Below the pieces are notes generated by a model. That model had not been told where the DNA came from. It worked only from the letters and a program-made list of their open reading frames with translations, and searched no databases. DNA of 64,000 nt from Prevotella sp. (GTDB lineage: Bacteria > Bacteroidota > Bacteroidia > Bacteroidales > Bacteroidaceae), in contig JAEEXI010000010.1 of the NCBI GenBank assembly GCA_016291495.1, positions 1 to 64,000 of the forward strand. The letters run 5' to 3'. Position 1 is the first letter of the stretch. The number at the start of each line of letters is the position of its first letter. A program made the position numbers and the translations under genes. This document shows, piece after piece, positions 26,524-36,397 of the stretch.

Positions 26524-27396
26524 ATGAAAGGTATCGTATTAGCTGGAGGCAGTGGCACTCGCCTCTACCCCATCACCAAAGGAATCAGTAAACAATTAAT
26601 ACCGATTTTTGACAAGCCGATGATTTACTACCCGATTTCCGCACTGATGCTTGCAGGAATTCGTGAAATCCTGATTATCTCCACCCCTCACGATTTGCCC
26701 GGATTCAAGCGACTGCTTGGCGACGGTTCGGAGATAGGCGTACGTTTTGAGTATGCCGAACAACCCTCACCCGACGGACTTGCTCAGGCATTCATCATTG
26801 GAGAGGAATTTATCGGTGACGATTGTGCCTGTCTTGTCCTTGGTGACAATATCTTCTACGGAAGCGGATTTACCGGGCTCCTAAAACAAAGTGTGGAGAA
26901 CGCTGAAAAATATGGACAGGCAACGGTGTTCGGCTACTATGTGAACGATCCGGAGCGTTATGGTGTAGCGGAATTTGACGCAGACGGCAACTGTCTGAGT
27001 ATTGAGGAGAAACCCGTTCATCCCAAGTCGAATTACGCTGTCGTCGGATTATACTTCTATCCCAACAGCGTAGTGGAGATTGCCAAGAACATCAAGCCCA
27101 GTGCACGTGGGGAACTGGAAATCACGACTGTCAATCAGGAGTATCTCAAACAAAAGAACCTGAAAGTACAGACCCTTCAGCGTGGGTTTGCATGGCTTGA
27201 TACAGGTACACACGACTCCCTGTCCGAGGCATCGACCTTCATTGAGGTGATTGAAAAACGACAAGGATTAAAAGTGGCCTGTTTAGAGGAGATTGCCTTT
27301 AAGCGGGGGTGGATAACCAAAGAACAACTCCGGAAAGTTGCCGAGCCAATGGCAAAGAATGATTACGGAAAATACCTGCTTCAATTAGCAGAATAA
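26524..27396 (+). CDS. rfbA: Glucose-1-phosphate thymidylyltransferase
   Basis: 290 residues. The nucleotidyltransferase signature [21 protein letters not shown] is at residues 8-28, with KPMIYYP, a Mg-binding GDNIFYG loop and the C-terminal LDTGTHDSL. It makes dTDP-glucose from glucose-1-phosphate and dTTP, the first step to dTDP-L-rhamnose. The last step, rmlD, is 9 kb away on the other strand; rmlB and rmlC are not in the window. Monocistronic: own promoter and terminator. Confidence 0.95.
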   Translation: MKGIVLAGGSGTRLYPITKGISKQLIPIFDKPMIYYPISALMLAGIREILIISTPHDLPGFKRLLGDGSEIGVRFEYAEQPSPDGLAQAFIIGEEFIGDDCACLVLGDNIFYGSGFTGLLKQSVENAEKYGQATVFGYYVNDPERYGVAEFDADGNCLSIEEKPVHPKSNYAVVGLYFYPNSVVEIAKNIKPSARGELEITTVNQEYLKQKNLKVQTLQRGFAWLDTGTHDSLSEASTFIEVIEKRQGLKVACLEEIAFKRGWITKEQLRKVAEPMAKNDYGKYLLQLAE

Positions 27397-27402
27397 AATA
27401 CC

Positions 27403-27432
27403 AAGAGCAGCTGCCTGGCTGCTCTTTTTTAT
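27403..27432 (+). terminator. Terminator of rfbA
   Basis: 9-bp stem AAGAGCAGC/GCTGCTCTT, loop TGCCTG, followed by a T-tract. Confidence 0.9.
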
Positions 27433-27471
27433 ATCAAATTTCTGCCTATTTATCATTTTTCTTTGATTTTA

Positions 27472-27503
27472 TTTGGCAGAATTACATTTTTTACTTATTT
27501 TTG
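27472..27503 (+). promoter_or_regulatory. Promoter of the ECF sigma gene
   Basis: TTTG at 27472-27475 and TATTTTTG at 27496-27503, spacing 20. The transcript would have an ~80-nt leader. Confidence 0.65.
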
Positions 27504-27586
27504 CAAACGAAATAATAAATATTGTTAATAACTTAAACAAATTGCCTATCGAACAGACTTCTACTTCAATATAAAAACAATTGAGT

Positions 27587-28186
27587 ATGAAGACATTTGC
27601 AAACCGCACTGACGAGGAGCTTGCTCTTCTCTATACCGCGGGAGACAACAAGGCTTTTGATGAGTTATTAGCCAGAACCCAACAAAAGTTATTCAATTAT
27701 ATCCTTTTCGTGGTCCGCGACCAGGAAACGGCGAATGATATCTTCCAAGATACCTTTATCAAGGCTATCATGAAGTTACAGGAAGGAAAATACTCCAACT
27801 CAGGAAAGTTCTCCTTCTGGCTTACCCGCATCGCCCATAACATCATCATCGATAAGTTCCGCCGGATCAAGAGCGAACATATCATTGAGCCCAATGCCGA
27901 CAATGACCTGAGCCATCTTAGCAACGATACCATCACAGAAGGCTGTCGTGAAAGCGAATATGTCAACACACAGATTATGGATGACGTACGTCATTTGATG
28001 GATACACTGCCTGCTGTACAACGGGAAGTAGTGTATATGCGCTTCTACCAGGAATTGTCGTTCAAGGAGATTGCAGAACTCACGGGGGTCAGCATCAACA
28101 CCTCTTTAGGCCGTATGCGCTACGCACTTATCAATATGCGGCGCTTGGCGAAACAGTACCGCATTCAACTGGATTTGGAAGTCTAG
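27587..28186 (+). CDS. ECF-type RNA polymerase sigma factor
   Basis: 199 residues from ATG 27587 (a TTG two codons earlier is less likely). Region 2 (AFDELLARTQQKLFNYILFVVRDQETANDIFQDTF) and region 4 (LPAVQREVVYMRFYQELSFKEIAELTGVS) are present without sigma 1 or 3, as in extracytoplasmic-function factors. No anti-sigma gene is adjacent, so control is not evident. The last four bases overlap the convergent end of rpe. Confidence 0.9.
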   Translation: MKTFANRTDEELALLYTAGDNKAFDELLARTQQKLFNYILFVVRDQETANDIFQDTFIKAIMKLQEGKYSNSGKFSFWLTRIAHNIIIDKFRRIKSEHIIEPNADNDLSHLSNDTITEGCRESEYVNTQIMDDVRHLMDTLPAVQREVVYMRFYQELSFKEIAELTGVSINTSLGRMRYALINMRRLAKQYRIQLDLEV

Positions 28187-28830
28187 AGTGCTCTCAGTTG
28201 TCTTATCGTCTCTTCCGGATGGGTAGCCTTGAAAACATAGCTGCCACTCACCAGTACATCCACCCCAGCCTTGACAAGACGGGGAGCAGTCTCTCCTTGT
28301 ACGCCACCATCCACCTCTATCAAGGTCTGCAACCCACGCTCGTCTATCATACGGCGTAGACGCTGTACCTTCTGAATGGTATTCTCAATGAATTTCTGTC
28401 CGCCAAAGCCGGGATTGACACTCATCAGCAACACCATTTCCACATCACCGATGATATCCTCCAGCATTGACACAGGGGTAGAAGGATTCAATGTCACACC
28501 AGCCTTCATTCCCGCATCATGGATTTCCTGAACAGTACGGTGAAGATGGTCGCAAACCTCATAATGGACGTTCATCATCATAGCACCCAACTTGGCAGTC
28601 TGCTTAATAAATTTCTCAGGATGTACAATCATGTAATGCACATCCAAGGGCTTCTTACATTGTGAAGCAACAGCTTCCAACACAGGAAAGCCAAAAGAGA
28701 TGTTGGGAACAAACACACCATCCATCACATCCAGATGAAGCCAATCGGCATCACTGCGGTTAATCATTTCGATGTCGCGGTCGAGATGTAGGAAATCGGC
28801 AGCAAGCAATGAAGGAGATACTTTAGTCAT
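28183..28830 (-). CDS. rpe: Ribulose-phosphate 3-epimerase
   Basis: 215-residue TIM barrel with SPSLLAADFLHLDRDI, LHLDVMDGVFVPNISFG (metal-binding His/Asp), VHYMIVHPE, MSVNPGFGGQKF and EVDGGV. Interconverts ribulose-5-P and xylulose-5-P in the pentose phosphate pathway. It lies 10 nt after a small open frame and downstream of fmt on the same strand. Confidence 0.96.
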   Translation of the reverse strand: MTKVSPSLLAADFLHLDRDIEMINRSDADWLHLDVMDGVFVPNISFGFPVLEAVASQCKKPLDVHYMIVHPEKFIKQTAKLGAMMMNVHYEVCDHLHRTVQEIHDAGMKAGVTLNPSTPVSMLEDIIGDVEMVLLMSVNPGFGGQKFIENTIQKVQRLRRMIDERGLQTLIEVDGGVQGETAPRLVKAGVDVLVSGSYVFKATHPEETIRQLRAL

Positions 28831-28840
28831 TATTCTTTCT

Positions 28841-28972
28841 TTAATTCAGGCCTTGTACCACAAAGGTATTGTCCGGCTGTTTTACTGTTCTATACATACG
28901 GGCCATCTGCTTGATCAGAAGGATGGTCGACTCTTTGGGCTGAATTAAGTTCTCTTGAGTAAAAATTGGCAT
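28841..28972 (-). CDS. Possible 43-residue small protein between fmt and rpe
   Basis: A short open frame reads MPIFTQENLIQPKESTILLI and continues to QPDNTFVVQGLN, with an amphipathic middle helix. It ends 10 nt before the rpe start and begins 73 nt after fmt, so it would be translated in the same transcript. Residue composition is protein-like and no other feature explains the gap. No strong ribosome-binding site is visible, which is normal in Bacteroidota. Unknown function; may be non-coding. Confidence 0.42.
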   Translation of the reverse strand: MPIFTQENLIQPKESTILLIKQMARMYRTVKQPDNTFVVQGLN

Positions 28973-29045
28973 AGGCACTTTTCATTTAATTGTTTCTACT
29001 CTTCAAACGCATTGCCCTGATATTTTATTTTCTAATTAACATTAT

Positions 29046-30062
29046 TTATTTTATACGATATGTCTCTATGTCTTTCATTCCATTCAGGAAATCACGTACG
29101 GGCATCCTTTTCTTACCTGCCAACTGCAACTCCTCTAACTGCAACCACTGGTCGGAAGCGGCTATTTGCAGTTGCTTACCATCCAGTCGTAGACTTCCCT
29201 TTTCCGACTGACACGCCTGCCCCGTCTTACTGGTCTTGAAGATTTTCAACACCGTTTCCCTGCCATCAGGAGCGACAAGAGTTGTCCAGGCGCCAGGATA
29301 AGGACTCAGACCACGTACGAAGTCATATACCTGCTTCGCCGTCTTTGTCCAGTTAATCTCACAGGTCTCCTTGAAAATTTTGGGAGCGGACTTAAGTGAA
29401 GAGTTAAAGGCTACGGGTAGGCGAGCTTCGCTCGGGAATGGAGTGAAGAGTGAAGAATCGTTCTGGGAAACAGTCATAGGGTGACCGTCGGCATCAACAA
29501 TTGCCTGCAAAGTCTCCAGGCAAATCTCAGCACCCAGACGCATCAGTCCGTCATAGACATATTCCACATCAGCATCATCTGGAATAGCAAAGGGTTTCTT
29601 CATGATAATACGACCTGTATCAATATCATGTTCCAGGAAGAAGGTTGTCACACCCGTTTGCGTCTCTCCATTGATGACCGCCCAGTTAATCGGTGCTGCA
29701 CCACGATACTGAGGCAATAATGCGGCATGCACATTAAAGGTACCATACTCAGGCATGGCCCATATTATCTCTGGCAACATACGGAAGGCAACCACTACCT
29801 GCAGATTGGCACAGTAGGAACGTAGTGTCTCCACAAACTCTGGATCTTTCATTTTCTCGGGTTGGAGAACGGGTAAAGCGTGCTCCAAGGCATATTGCTT
29901 CACAGCCGAAGGCTGTAACACGGAACCATGGCGCCCTACCGGCTTATCGGGCTGCGTCACTACGGCTACTACGTTATATTCATTCTCCACCAGTGCCTTC
30001 AGCGTCTCCACGGCAAACTCCGGCGTACCCATGAAAATAATCCTTAAATCATCTTTCGTCAT
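29046..30062 (-). CDS. fmt: Methionyl-tRNA formyltransferase with an in-frame insertion
   Basis: 338 residues from ATG 30062 (TKDDLRIIFMGTPEFAVETL); the longer frame to 30107 overlaps the upstream gene and is not needed. N-terminal formyltransferase domain with NVHAALLPQYRGAAPINWAV and the catalytic Asp in HDIDTG, C-terminal OB-type domain (GLSPYPGAW). It formylates initiator Met-tRNA. Between VSQND and LKSAPKIFKE it carries about 20 extra residues (SSLFTPFPSEARLPVAFNSS) that fmt does not normally have, encoded by a repeat-like DNA segment at 29395-29459. The enzyme is slightly longer than usual (about 310-325). Confidence 0.94.
   Translation of the reverse strand: MTKDDLRIIFMGTPEFAVETLKALVENEYNVVAVVTQPDKPVGRHGSVLQPSAVKQYALEHALPVLQPEKMKDPEFVETLRSYCANLQVVVAFRMLPEIIWAMPEYGTFNVHAALLPQYRGAAPINWAVINGETQTGVTTFFLEHDIDTGRIIMKKPFAIPDDADVEYVYDGLMRLGAEICLETLQAIVDADGHPMTVSQNDSSLFTPFPSEARLPVAFNSSLKSAPKIFKETCEINWTKTAKQVYDFVRGLSPYPGAWTTLVAPDGRETVLKIFKTSKTGQACQSEKGSLRLDGKQLQIAASDQWLQLEELQLAGKKRMPVRDFLNGMKDIETYRIK
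29395..29459 (-). repeat. Repeat-like in-frame insertion inside fmt
   Basis: On the coding strand the segment opens ATTCTTCACTCTTCACT, has a small hairpin CGAGC-GAA-GCTCG, and closes with TTTAACTCTTCACTT, so it is bounded by related CTCTTCACT words. Its opening resembles the segment inside trpF (44293-44329, ATTCTTCTCTCTTCA). Length keeps the frame. Confidence 0.6.
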
Positions 30063-30087
30063 ATCGTTCTTGAATCCTTTATTCTGT

Positions 30088-31893
30088 TTACTCCTGGCTA
30101 AAGTCATGCACCGTCTTCCGATACATACTGTACATCCTCTTCCGGGATATATAGCCCTTCAGATGCCTTTCCTCATCCAATACAGGGAGCCAGTCGGCCT
30201 GGGTCTTCTCGAAAGTACGCATCACCTCTGTCATCGGTGTCCCGTCATCTAGTACAGCAGCAGGGGCTGTCATCAACTGACTCGCCTTGAAATGATGGTA
30301 TAACTCGGTACGGAACACAACATGGCGTATCTTCACGATATTGATCTCGCCCAACAGATTACCCGCAGCATCTGTCACAGGCAACATATCATGATGCGAA
30401 CGACTGATCTTATGCACCATCTGTCCCAGTTCCATGTCTGCATCCACCGCCTGATAGTCGCGGTCTATCACAGAGTCAAGACTCATCAGGGTCAATACCG
30501 CATGGTCGGTATGATGGGTAATCAACTGCCCCTTTTTGGCCAGTCGCATACCATAGATACTATGTGGCTCAAAGATGATAATAGTAAGGTATGCGAAAAC
30601 GGAGACAATCATCAGCGGCATAAAAAGGTTATAGCCACTGGTAATCTCTGCTATCAGGAAAATACCCGTCAACGGAGCGTGCATCACACCCGACATCACA
30701 CCCGCCATTCCCAACAGGGCAAAGTTCTTCTCCGGCACATACACCCCTATCTCATTCATATTCCACAGACGGGAGAACAGGAAACCTGTAAAACAACCTA
30801 TAAACAAGGAGGGGGCAAACGTACCACCACAACCACCACCACCATTCGTAGCACTCGTGGCAAACACCTTAGTGAGAAGTACCAGGGCGAGATAACCGAT
30901 CAGGAACTCATGATGTCCGTAGAACAACGAATTGTCGAGAATCTGGTTCCAGTCGGCCTCCGTCTTTCCGTTCAACAACAGGTTGATGCTATGATAGCCC
31001 TCCCCGTACAGCGACGGGAACAGGAAAATGAGTGTGCTTAGGATGGCTCCACCTATCAGCAGCCGCACATAGGGTTTGTCCTTGAAACGGGCAAACATAT
31101 CCTCACAGGCATTCATCATACGGATGAAGTAAAGGCTCACCAGTCCACACGTCACGCCCAGCATGATACACGCGGGCACTCGCTGTACCGTCCAGTCAGA
31201 ATCCAAATGGAATGTAAACAACACCGCATTACCACTGAAGATATAGGTAAAACACGTCGCCGTCACACATGAGATGAGGATAGGTAACAGCGAGGCCATC
31301 GTCAGGTCAATCATCAACACTTCCAGTGTGAACACCAGACCCGCTATCGGAGCCTTGAAGATTCCCGCTATCGCACCAGCGGCACCACAGCCCACCAGGG
31401 TCATCAGTGTCTTGCTGTCGAGTTTGAACAACTGTCCCAGATTCGAACCGATAGCTGAACCTGTCAGTACGATAGGCGCCTCAGCACCCACAGAACCACC
31501 AAAGCCAATGGTAATGGCAGAGGCGATGACACTCGACCAGGTATTATGCGCCTTCAATCGCGACTTCTTCGACGAGATGGCATAGAGGATACGGGTGATA
31601 CCATGAGAGATATTGTCCTTCACGATATGACGGACAAACAGCGAAGTCAGGTAGATACCAATAACAGGATAAACCAGATACAGCCAGTTGTAACTGGTCG
31701 CCTTGAACTGCCCGGTCAACAGTGCGACAATCTGGTTGATCATACCATGCAGCACAAAGGCAGCAACAGCGGAAAACAGACCCACAAAGAATGCAAGCAC
31801 GAGCAGGAACATCCTGTCGCTCACATGTTCTACCCGCCATTCATGCAGTCGCTGCACCCATGTCGGCCTTCCCGTTTTTGAAACTTTATCCAT
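30088..31893 (-). CDS. ClC-family chloride channel/transporter with CBS domains
   Basis: 601 residues with about ten hydrophobic segments (35-440). The ClC selectivity motifs are visible: GGSVGAEAPIVLTGSAIGSN (the Glu of GAEAP is the gating glutamate) and GGGGCGGTFAPSLFIGC. The C-terminal 140 residues hold two CBS repeats (LMSLDSVIDRDYQAV..., LMTAPAAVLDDGTPM...). Moves chloride or fluoride across the inner membrane. The start is close to two tandem TACCTTTG boxes (31895-31902 and 31903-31910), so the mRNA may be nearly leaderless or an internal Met (residue 28) may be used. Next gene fmt begins 25 nt after its stop. Confidence 0.9.
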   Translation of the reverse strand: MDKVSKTGRPTWVQRLHEWRVEHVSDRMFLLVLAFFVGLFSAVAAFVLHGMINQIVALLTGQFKATSYNWLYLVYPVIGIYLTSLFVRHIVKDNISHGITRILYAISSKKSRLKAHNTWSSVIASAITIGFGGSVGAEAPIVLTGSAIGSNLGQLFKLDSKTLMTLVGCGAAGAIAGIFKAPIAGLVFTLEVLMIDLTMASLLPILISCVTATCFTYIFSGNAVLFTFHLDSDWTVQRVPACIMLGVTCGLVSLYFIRMMNACEDMFARFKDKPYVRLLIGGAILSTLIFLFPSLYGEGYHSINLLLNGKTEADWNQILDNSLFYGHHEFLIGYLALVLLTKVFATSATNGGGGCGGTFAPSLFIGCFTGFLFSRLWNMNEIGVYVPEKNFALLGMAGVMSGVMHAPLTGIFLIAEITSGYNLFMPLMIVSVFAYLTIIIFEPHSIYGMRLAKKGQLITHHTDHAVLTLMSLDSVIDRDYQAVDADMELGQMVHKISRSHHDMLPVTDAAGNLLGEINIVKIRHVVFRTELYHHFKASQLMTAPAAVLDDGTPMTEVMRTFEKTQADWLPVLDEERHLKGYISRKRMYSMYRKTVHDFSQE

Positions 31894-31995
31894 TCAAAGG
31901 TACAAAGGTACAAAAAATTTCGATTAAACGAGTAAAGAAAAAAATCTTTTCTTTTGTCGAGTGTGAGAAAATTACCCAATAAGAGAAAAAATCGT

Positions 31996-33360
31996 CTAGA
32001 ACTCGCGGACGACAGGACGGTCGGATAGCCAAGCTATCATATTTAACACCAAGTAGTTCCAATTCTGGAAGCCCTTATTCATGATGGGAGCCCCTGTCTC
32101 AGGATTATAGTATTCATGGAGGGCACCCTCTTTGCGCAAATCTTCCCCGAAGAGGACGATAGTCTTCTCCGCCATCTGTCGAGCTTCCTCCTTAAAGCCA
32201 TAGTCTGCCAGTCCCCGGAATACCATGTAATTAGAGATGCCCCAAATAGGTCCCTGCCAATTACTGGGGTTATGGGTAGCACGCAGATTATACATTTTCT
32301 CCAAACGAGAGAGGGTACGTACTCCATAAGGAGCCCAGAATGTACGTTCGTCCAGCAGATTCTCCTTCACCATCCGTTGTGCTTGTTCTGGTGTGGCGAT
32401 ACCTGCCCACAATGTCATAAAGCCTGACCAACAACCAATACGCTGGATAAGACAGGGATAATCACGCGGAGCACCTTCATGCAACACAAACGGTTTACCG
32501 AAGATGATTTGCGGTTCCCCTGTATAAGGCAACAGATTCAAGTCAACGGAATAATACATCCCATCCTTCTCGTCCCAGCAGTATTGACGAATAGCCTCAC
32601 ATAGTTCCTGAGCATCATGCGCATAATCCCCTGCCTCCTTGGAGAGATTCAGTTGACGCGCCAGATATGCCATCGCCAACAGTTCCTTGTACATCAGACA
32701 GTTCAGATAAATACTGGCCGAACTGCCTTTGGGACGAAAGAATGTCGAAGGGTCGTTATCCACACCAATGGCAAGGTCATCCTGCCAATAGAAGAGACCT
32801 GTTGCCGCATGGCGGTGATGTACCTTATAATTACGGATAAAGGCCTGCATACGGGGGAAGCCCTCTTGCAACCAAGCAGCATCGCCACCACCTTGTTCTG
32901 TGATGAAAGCGGCATGCTGGGCAATGACGGGCTTATGCATATTAGTCGAATAGATATCCTTGGGTTTCATCTTGGCGGGATCGCTCTCCGCATCGACCAC
33001 CATCGGCATATACCCGTCATCCAAAGAGGTATATGCCAGATAGTTCAACACGCAACCCTGTTCATAAACCAAGACCTCCCGGCGGTCTTCCTCCGTCCCC
33101 GTATCGGCAAGAATCTGACGAAGCGCCACATCGGAGAGCCAGGAATCCCAGTCCCAAAGTACCTGTGCATACTGTTTGCTACCCGGTGTGATATAAGGAT
33201 AGACAAGGGCACCTTTACCGCTAGGTTGTTTATACATCTGCTTATAGTCAGCATAACAATGCTGTCTGATCAGTTGGATATACTCCTTGGCGGTCTTCAC
33301 CTGAGCCTCAGCCATCAGGCATACCAATGACAACAGAAGGATCAGACGTGCCTTCATCAT
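31996..33360 (-). CDS. GH63/trehalase-like periplasmic glycoside hydrolase
   Basis: 454 residues with signal peptide (KARLILLLSLVCLMAEAQ). The (alpha/alpha)6 barrel signatures are VLWDWDSWLSDVALRQ, YWQDDLAIGVDNDPS (candidate general acid Asp), HNPSNWQGPIWGISNYMVFRGL and ALHEYYNPETG (candidate base Glu), as in GH63/MGH-type enzymes that cleave alpha-glucosides. Substrate is not evident. It is the last gene of a run starting at the LysE gene; 18 nt separate it from the TsaC gene, an unusual neighbour for translation factors. Confidence 0.82.
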   Translation of the reverse strand: MMKARLILLLSLVCLMAEAQVKTAKEYIQLIRQHCYADYKQMYKQPSGKGALVYPYITPGSKQYAQVLWDWDSWLSDVALRQILADTGTEEDRREVLVYEQGCVLNYLAYTSLDDGYMPMVVDAESDPAKMKPKDIYSTNMHKPVIAQHAAFITEQGGGDAAWLQEGFPRMQAFIRNYKVHHRHAATGLFYWQDDLAIGVDNDPSTFFRPKGSSASIYLNCLMYKELLAMAYLARQLNLSKEAGDYAHDAQELCEAIRQYCWDEKDGMYYSVDLNLLPYTGEPQIIFGKPFVLHEGAPRDYPCLIQRIGCWSGFMTLWAGIATPEQAQRMVKENLLDERTFWAPYGVRTLSRLEKMYNLRATHNPSNWQGPIWGISNYMVFRGLADYGFKEEARQMAEKTIVLFGEDLRKEGALHEYYNPETGAPIMNKGFQNWNYLVLNMIAWLSDRPVVREF

Positions 33361-33378
33361 ATCTTCTTTTATCTTCCT

Positions 33379-33960
33379 CTATCTCCTTATTATCTCGACT
33401 TCCCCATTCCCTCTCAATCGGATAATACTACTGGGCGTATGGGGGTTATGCTCCTGACGACGACTCCAGCAGACGTAGTCAACCTGTTCGATGATACGCG
33501 GGTCGATGTCACAATAGTTCTGTGCAGCTGGCTCACCACTGATATTAGCCGAGGTAGACACCAGCGCCTTCTGGAAACGGTAACAGAGCTCCTTGGAGAA
33601 GGGTTCCTGCGTGATACGAATGCCGAGACTACCGTCTTCGGCTATCAGATTAGGCGCAAGATTGATAGCGCCGTCGAGAATCAATGTGGTTGGTTTGGCG
33701 CTGCCTTCTTTCAGGCTGTCTATCAATTGCCAGGCAACATCAGGAACATTGCGGAAATAGCGCTGCATACGGGCGTCACTATCTACAAGACATATCAATG
33801 CCTTCGAGTCGTCGCGCTGTTTGATGTCGTACACGCGCTTCACAGCCTCTGCATTCGTGGCATCGCAACCGATACCCCATACGGTGTCTGTCGGATAAAG
33901 TATCACCCCACCCTTTCGCAGCACTTCCACCGCCTTCTTGATATCTTCTTCTCGAGTCAT
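33379..33960 (-). CDS. tsaC: Threonylcarbamoyl-AMP synthase (Sua5/YrdC/TsaC)
   Basis: 193-residue YrdC domain with VLRKGGVILYPTDTVWGIGCDA, IKQRDDSKALICLV, PTTLILDG and LVSTSANISGEPA. Makes the activated threonylcarbamoyl donor for t6A37 of ANN-decoding tRNAs. Lacks the C-terminal Sua5 domain. Five nt after prfC. Confidence 0.94.
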   Translation of the reverse strand: MTREEDIKKAVEVLRKGGVILYPTDTVWGIGCDATNAEAVKRVYDIKQRDDSKALICLVDSDARMQRYFRNVPDVAWQLIDSLKEGSAKPTTLILDGAINLAPNLIAEDGSLGIRITQEPFSKELCYRFQKALVSTSANISGEPAAQNYCDIDPRIIEQVDYVCWSRRQEHNPHTPSSIIRLRGNGEVEIIRR

Positions 33961-33965
33961 TAGAA

Positions 33966-35552
33966 TTAAAATTCGCTTGTAAAGTGGAACTTGATATGCT
34001 TAAAGTCTTCCTGCGCCATTGAGAGCACATAGCCGGAGTCAGCCAGGAAGACATCGCGCCCTTCCTTGTCCTTCGCCATATACTGATACTTACGCTTCTT
34101 GAAATTCTCCAGTTCTGCCGCATCGTCGCTCTCTATCCAGCAGGCCTTATACAAGTGAACAGGTTCCCAACGGCACTTGGCATTGTACTCGTTCTCCAAG
34201 CGATACTGGATGACCTCGAACTGCAGCTGGCCCACAGTACCGATAATCTTGCGACCATTGAACTGATTGACGAACAACTGGGCGACACCCTCGTCCATCA
34301 GCTGGTCGATGCCCTTTTGAAGTTGCTTCGACTTCATGGGGTCGTCGTTCTCGATGTACTTAAACAACTCGGGTGAGAAGGAAGGCAGTCCGCGGAAATG
34401 CAGCTGTTCGCCCTCCGTCAGCGTATCACCAATCTTGAAGATGCCGTTATCGGGCAGACCTACGATGTCACCGGGCCATGCCTCATCAATGGTACTCTTG
34501 CGCTGAGCCATAAACTGTGTGGGCGACGAGAATCGCAACGTCTTTCCCTGACGCACATGCAGATAGGGCTGGTTGCGCTGGAACTTACCGCTGCAAACCT
34601 TACAGAAGGCGATACATGAGCGGTGGTTGGGGTCGATATTGGCAGTAATCTTGAAGATGAAACCTGTAAACTTCGGCTCATCGGGTTGTACGTCACGCTC
34701 TTCAGCCTTCGTGGGCTTGGGACTCGGGGCAATCTCTACAAAGCAATTTAGCAGTTCCTGCACACCGAAATTGTTCAGGGCAGAACCAAAGAATACGGGA
34801 GCCACCTCGGCACTCCGATAGGTTTCCACCTCGAACTCAGGATATACACCATCCACCAGTTCCAGATCTTCGCGCAACTTGGCGGCATTATCCTCACCAA
34901 CACGCTCGTCAAGTTCTGAAGAATCAAGTTCTACAGCAACTTTCTCCGTCACGCGCTGTTTGTCTGGCGTAAACAGGTCGAGTTTGTTTTCGTAGATATT
35001 ATACACGCCTTTGAACTTGGCACCCTGATTGATGGGCCACGACAGCGGGCGCACCTTGATTTCCAGTTCCTGTTCCAACTCGTCAAGCAGGTCGAATGGG
35101 TCACGACCCTCACGGTCCATCTTATTGATAAAAATGATAACGGGTGTATTCCTCATACGGCACACGTTCATCAGCTTACGCGTCTGCGTCTCTACACCCT
35201 TGGCGCCGTCCACCACGATAATCGCGGAATCGACAGCCGTCAGTGTGCGATACGTATCCTCGGCAAAGTCCTGGTGCCCCGGGGTATCGAGGATATTTAC
35301 TTTATACTCAATGTCCGAGCCATCGGGGGTGTAGTCGAACTCCATCACGGACGTCGACACGGAGATACCACGCTGCTTCTCAATATCCATCCAGTCGGAA
35401 GTAGCGGTCTTCTTAATCTTATTGTTCTTTACAGCACCAGCCACCTGGATCTGTCCGCCAAACAGCAGGAACTTCTCTGTCAGCGTGGTTTTACCAGCGT
35501 CTGGGTGCGAGATAATCGCAAATGTTCTTCTTCTTTCTATCTCTTGATTCAT
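33966..35552 (-). CDS. prfC: Peptide chain release factor 3
   Basis: 528-residue translational GTPase: [13 protein letters not shown] (G1), QRGISVS (G2), DTPGHQDF (G3), NKMDREGRD (G4), plus the RF3-specific domains II and III. Recycles RF1/RF2 after termination. Length is standard. Start overlaps the rmlD stop by 4 nt. Confidence 0.97.
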   Translation of the reverse strand: MNQEIERRRTFAIISHPDAGKTTLTEKFLLFGGQIQVAGAVKNNKIKKTATSDWMDIEKQRGISVSTSVMEFDYTPDGSDIEYKVNILDTPGHQDFAEDTYRTLTAVDSAIIVVDGAKGVETQTRKLMNVCRMRNTPVIIFINKMDREGRDPFDLLDELEQELEIKVRPLSWPINQGAKFKGVYNIYENKLDLFTPDKQRVTEKVAVELDSSELDERVGEDNAAKLREDLELVDGVYPEFEVETYRSAEVAPVFFGSALNNFGVQELLNCFVEIAPSPKPTKAEERDVQPDEPKFTGFIFKITANIDPNHRSCIAFCKVCSGKFQRNQPYLHVRQGKTLRFSSPTQFMAQRKSTIDEAWPGDIVGLPDNGIFKIGDTLTEGEQLHFRGLPSFSPELFKYIENDDPMKSKQLQKGIDQLMDEGVAQLFVNQFNGRKIIGTVGQLQFEVIQYRLENEYNAKCRWEPVHLYKACWIESDDAAELENFKKRKYQYMAKDKEGRDVFLADSGYVLSMAQEDFKHIKFHFTSEF

Positions 35553-36397
35553 AACTTTTCAATACATTCTTTCAATGACTCTTCCCAATAAGGAATCTCA
35601 ATACCGTAGGTCTGCTTGATTTTCGTCTTGTCGAGCACAGAATAGTGTGGACGGGCAGCAGGTGTCGGATATTCAGTTGTATGCAGGGGACGCACATGAC
35701 ACGACGTGATTCCAGCAATACGATGGATGGCCTTGGTGAAGTCGTACCACGAGATGACACCCTCGTTAGAGAAATGGTAGATGCCCGGCACGACACCTTT
35801 GTTGATGGCAGTCATGATGACACGGGCCAAATCACGAGCGTATGTCGGTGTACCTATTTGGTCGAAGATGACACCCAATTCAGGTTTCTCCTTACCCAGA
35901 CGAATCATCGTCTTCACGAAGTTGTTGCCAAAGGTCGAGTACAGCCATGCCGTACGGATAATCATCGAACGTTCACACAGTTTCTGAACGTTCAGTTCAC
36001 CCACCAGTTTCGTTTTGCCATAGACGCTGTTGGGACAAGTGTCCTCATCCTCCGTATAGGGTGTGTGATTGGTACCATCAAACACGTAGTCGGTAGAAAT
36101 CTGAATCATCCAACCACCCCACTTCCCCATGGCATGAGCCAAATAGGCAGGTGCCTCGGCATTCAACAACTGACAAAGTGTCTCGTTGTCCTCCGCCTTA
36201 TCAACAGCCGTATAGGCGGCACAATTGACGATGCCGTCAATGGCGTTTTCTGCAACAAAGGTCTCAATAGCTTGCTGATTGGTGATATCCAATTCTGCGA
36301 CATCCGTATTAAAATAGGTGTGCTGGGGATTTTCCTTCTCCAGCAGTTGCATCTCGTTACCCAATTGACCGTTACAGCCAGTAATCAATATATTCAT
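35549..36397 (-). CDS. rfbD: dTDP-4-dehydrorhamnose reductase
   Basis: 282 residues. Rossmann start [24 protein letters not shown], the catalytic YGKTK and IIRTAWLYS. Final NADPH-dependent step of dTDP-L-rhamnose synthesis, completing the pathway begun by rfbA at 26524. Overlaps prfC (4 nt) and the DUF4924 gene (1 nt). Confidence 0.95.
   Translation of the reverse strand: MNILITGCNGQLGNEMQLLEKENPQHTYFNTDVAELDITNQQAIETFVAENAIDGIVNCAAYTAVDKAEDNETLCQLLNAEAPAYLAHAMGKWGGWMIQISTDYVFDGTNHTPYTEDEDTCPNSVYGKTKLVGELNVQKLCERSMIIRTAWLYSTFGNNFVKTMIRLGKEKPELGVIFDQIGTPTYARDLARVIMTAINKGVVPGIYHFSNEGVISWYDFTKAIHRIAGITSCHVRPLHTTEYPTPAARPHYSVLDKTKIKQTYGIEIPYWEESLKECIEKL

Noticed and set aside
27581..27586. TTG start for the ECF sigma gene
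   Set aside because: An ATG two codons later gives the usual ECF opening; the TTG has no support.
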